Source: Sympetrum striolatum
Lineage: Eukaryota; Arthropoda; Insecta; Odonata; Libellulidae
Length of the DNA stretch: 64,000 bases
Assembly (NCBI GenBank): GCA_947579665.1
Contig: OX388343.1
Span: 103,793,657-103,857,656 of the forward strand
Direction of reading: 5' to 3'
Each line of letters opens with the position of its first letter. Within the stretch, counting starts at the first letter, position 1. This document shows, piece after piece, positions 62,729 to 64,000 of the stretch. The notes under the pieces are model-generated. The model was not told the origin of the DNA. It made no database searches and saw only the letters and a list, made by a program, of their open reading frames with translations. A program made the translations under genes and the position numbers.

Positions 62729-64000
62729 GTTTTAAGTTGAGTTAAAGTCATATTAGATCTCATTAACTTTCCATACTCATCTATAATATTAATGTTTGCT
62801 ATGAAAATGTTTATCGCATAATTGTACCCTTATAAAAAAGCAACCGATTACAACTAATAGACTTAATTCTAAACTTCATTTATGCTCGTAAGTTATAAAA
62901 GCTCAATTCCTAAAGATGTTCTTTTTTTCCCTCCAAGAATGAGTAGTCAAATATGAACGCCATCGAGCATACTATAATCAAAATAAGTTTATTTGTTCAT
63001 GTTACTTCTATGTAATAGCCTTTATAAAGCTTCTTTTCGTTCAAGAAACGCTATTTTTGGCGGTTATTCTAACTTCCAGCTCGTTCAACCCTCTTTAATT
63101 CGATTTATTTTCAAAAGCCCATTTTGAGTAGCGAATCCCAATCCGCCGTTTCTCTCCCATAATCCTAGCTCTATCAGGGACAAAACGACAAATACAACGC
63201 GAATAATGCTTTTGTTCCTTTTGGCAATTTTCACAAAATTTTTCACATCTATTTTTGTCGCTCTCATTTTTCAATTAATCTTGCGTCATTATTAGGACAT
63301 GGCTATTATAGCCAAAAGTCTTCCGGTGGTGCCCTACGGCCTTCCTCTTCTCCACACTCCCTGAATGGACGTTATTCCTCGGAGACAAGTCCTCCCTTCT
63401 CTCTTTGTGGTTCCCTTCAACTCTTCTTATCTCTCGTCCGAATGAGCCAGTCTGGCTGATTAATTCCGGGACGAGGAAATGGCCAATATTGCTATTAGAG
63501 ACCTATTCTACCACCCTTTGTCCAACTTTCACTTTTTACACTCATTCTCTTTGTTTTTCTTTCACTCTTTTGTTCCTAATTAACTTTTCTAAATATATTT
63601 TCGTAGTTTTCTCTCGCTGCCATGCACTTTTATCAGTCCTCCCAATGCTTTTCTACGTTCTCTTTAATTTTGGTCGGTTCCCTTTAATGCTCAAGTCGTG
63701 TTCGTAATGTAACCATTGTATTTTATTCCATTACTCATCAATCATATAAGTAAATTGTGTACTTGTTTATAGCTCGATCTGTCCAGTTGGCTCACTCCGT
63801 GAGGGCTATAATATCGAGTAATAAGGAATGAGGATGTAGTAAAATGTCTTTAAAATATTTTCAAATTAGTGGAGTCATATGAAATTTCGAAATAATATTT
63901 GCGTGCTTCAAGTAATTTTGCAAAAATCGAAACTGTCATTAAAAAGGATAACAGATATATATTTTATACTAATTACCATGTGTGCGCTAAAGTAAATCAA
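62729..64000. other. AT-rich sequence, no gene seen
   Basis: A C/T-rich patch at about 63340-63560 holds a 100-codon frame (63405-63707) with an L/F/S-rich product that looks compositional. Nothing else is supported to the end of the window. Confidence 0.42.

Overview
The window reads as non-coding eukaryotic DNA, most likely from an arthropod and probably an insect. It is AT-rich, and open frames are short, scattered and overlap on both strands. There are no operon-like gene runs, no rRNA or tRNA genes, and no protein-coding gene that I can recognise. What can be recognised is repeat content typical of animal genomes: TA-flanked Tc1/mariner-pogo type elements, tRNA-derived SINE-like fragments, simple repeats and many long polypurine or polypyrimidine tracts. 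The organism call is an inference from this repeat style, not from a marker gene.

Layout. The left edge (1-82) is the end of a pogo/Tigger-like element that begins outside the window. From 83 to about 14.3 kb the DNA is unique and AT-rich, with a compact hairpin (893-930), purine tracts (4596-4822, 8697-8790), a 34-bp G-rich tandem repeat (about 10158-10292) and a long pyrimidine-rich block (12.1-13.2 kb). A dispersed repeat with an internal (CA)11 lies at about 14.28-14.80 kb. A complete 655-bp non-autonomous pogo/Tigger-like element lies at 18519-19173. A minus-strand SINE-like tail follows at about 20.75-20.90 kb. The middle (21-53 kb) is mostly unremarkable, with C-rich minisatellites, a 51-bp-arm inverted repeat at 40150-40267 and a tRNA-like SINE head at 49168-49245. 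One exon-like open frame of unknown identity sits at 53551-53862, followed by a 77-bp foldback Tc1-like MITE at 54288-54364.

The most interesting part is at the right end. Two short insertions, 60446-60652 and 62578-62716, differ in sequence but share one plan. Each is flanked by an exact 12-13 bp target-site duplication. Each begins directly with an inverted copy of a segment that lies 44-45 nt before its 3' end. Each contains the same motif, NTGANGAT, then a small stem, then GAAACC..GGTCG. That motif resembles a hammerhead ribozyme core and the hammerhead motifs known from Penelope-like retroelements. They look like two diverged members of one short retroelement family. Between them lies a four-copy 47-bp tandem repeat (61431-61617).

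No genes can be said to work together here. The window is best read as intergenic or intronic sequence. A few more GC-rich blocks (for example 29.5-30.1, 47.2-47.9, 52.4-52.7 and 59.8-60.2 kb) could be regulatory, but that is a guess.
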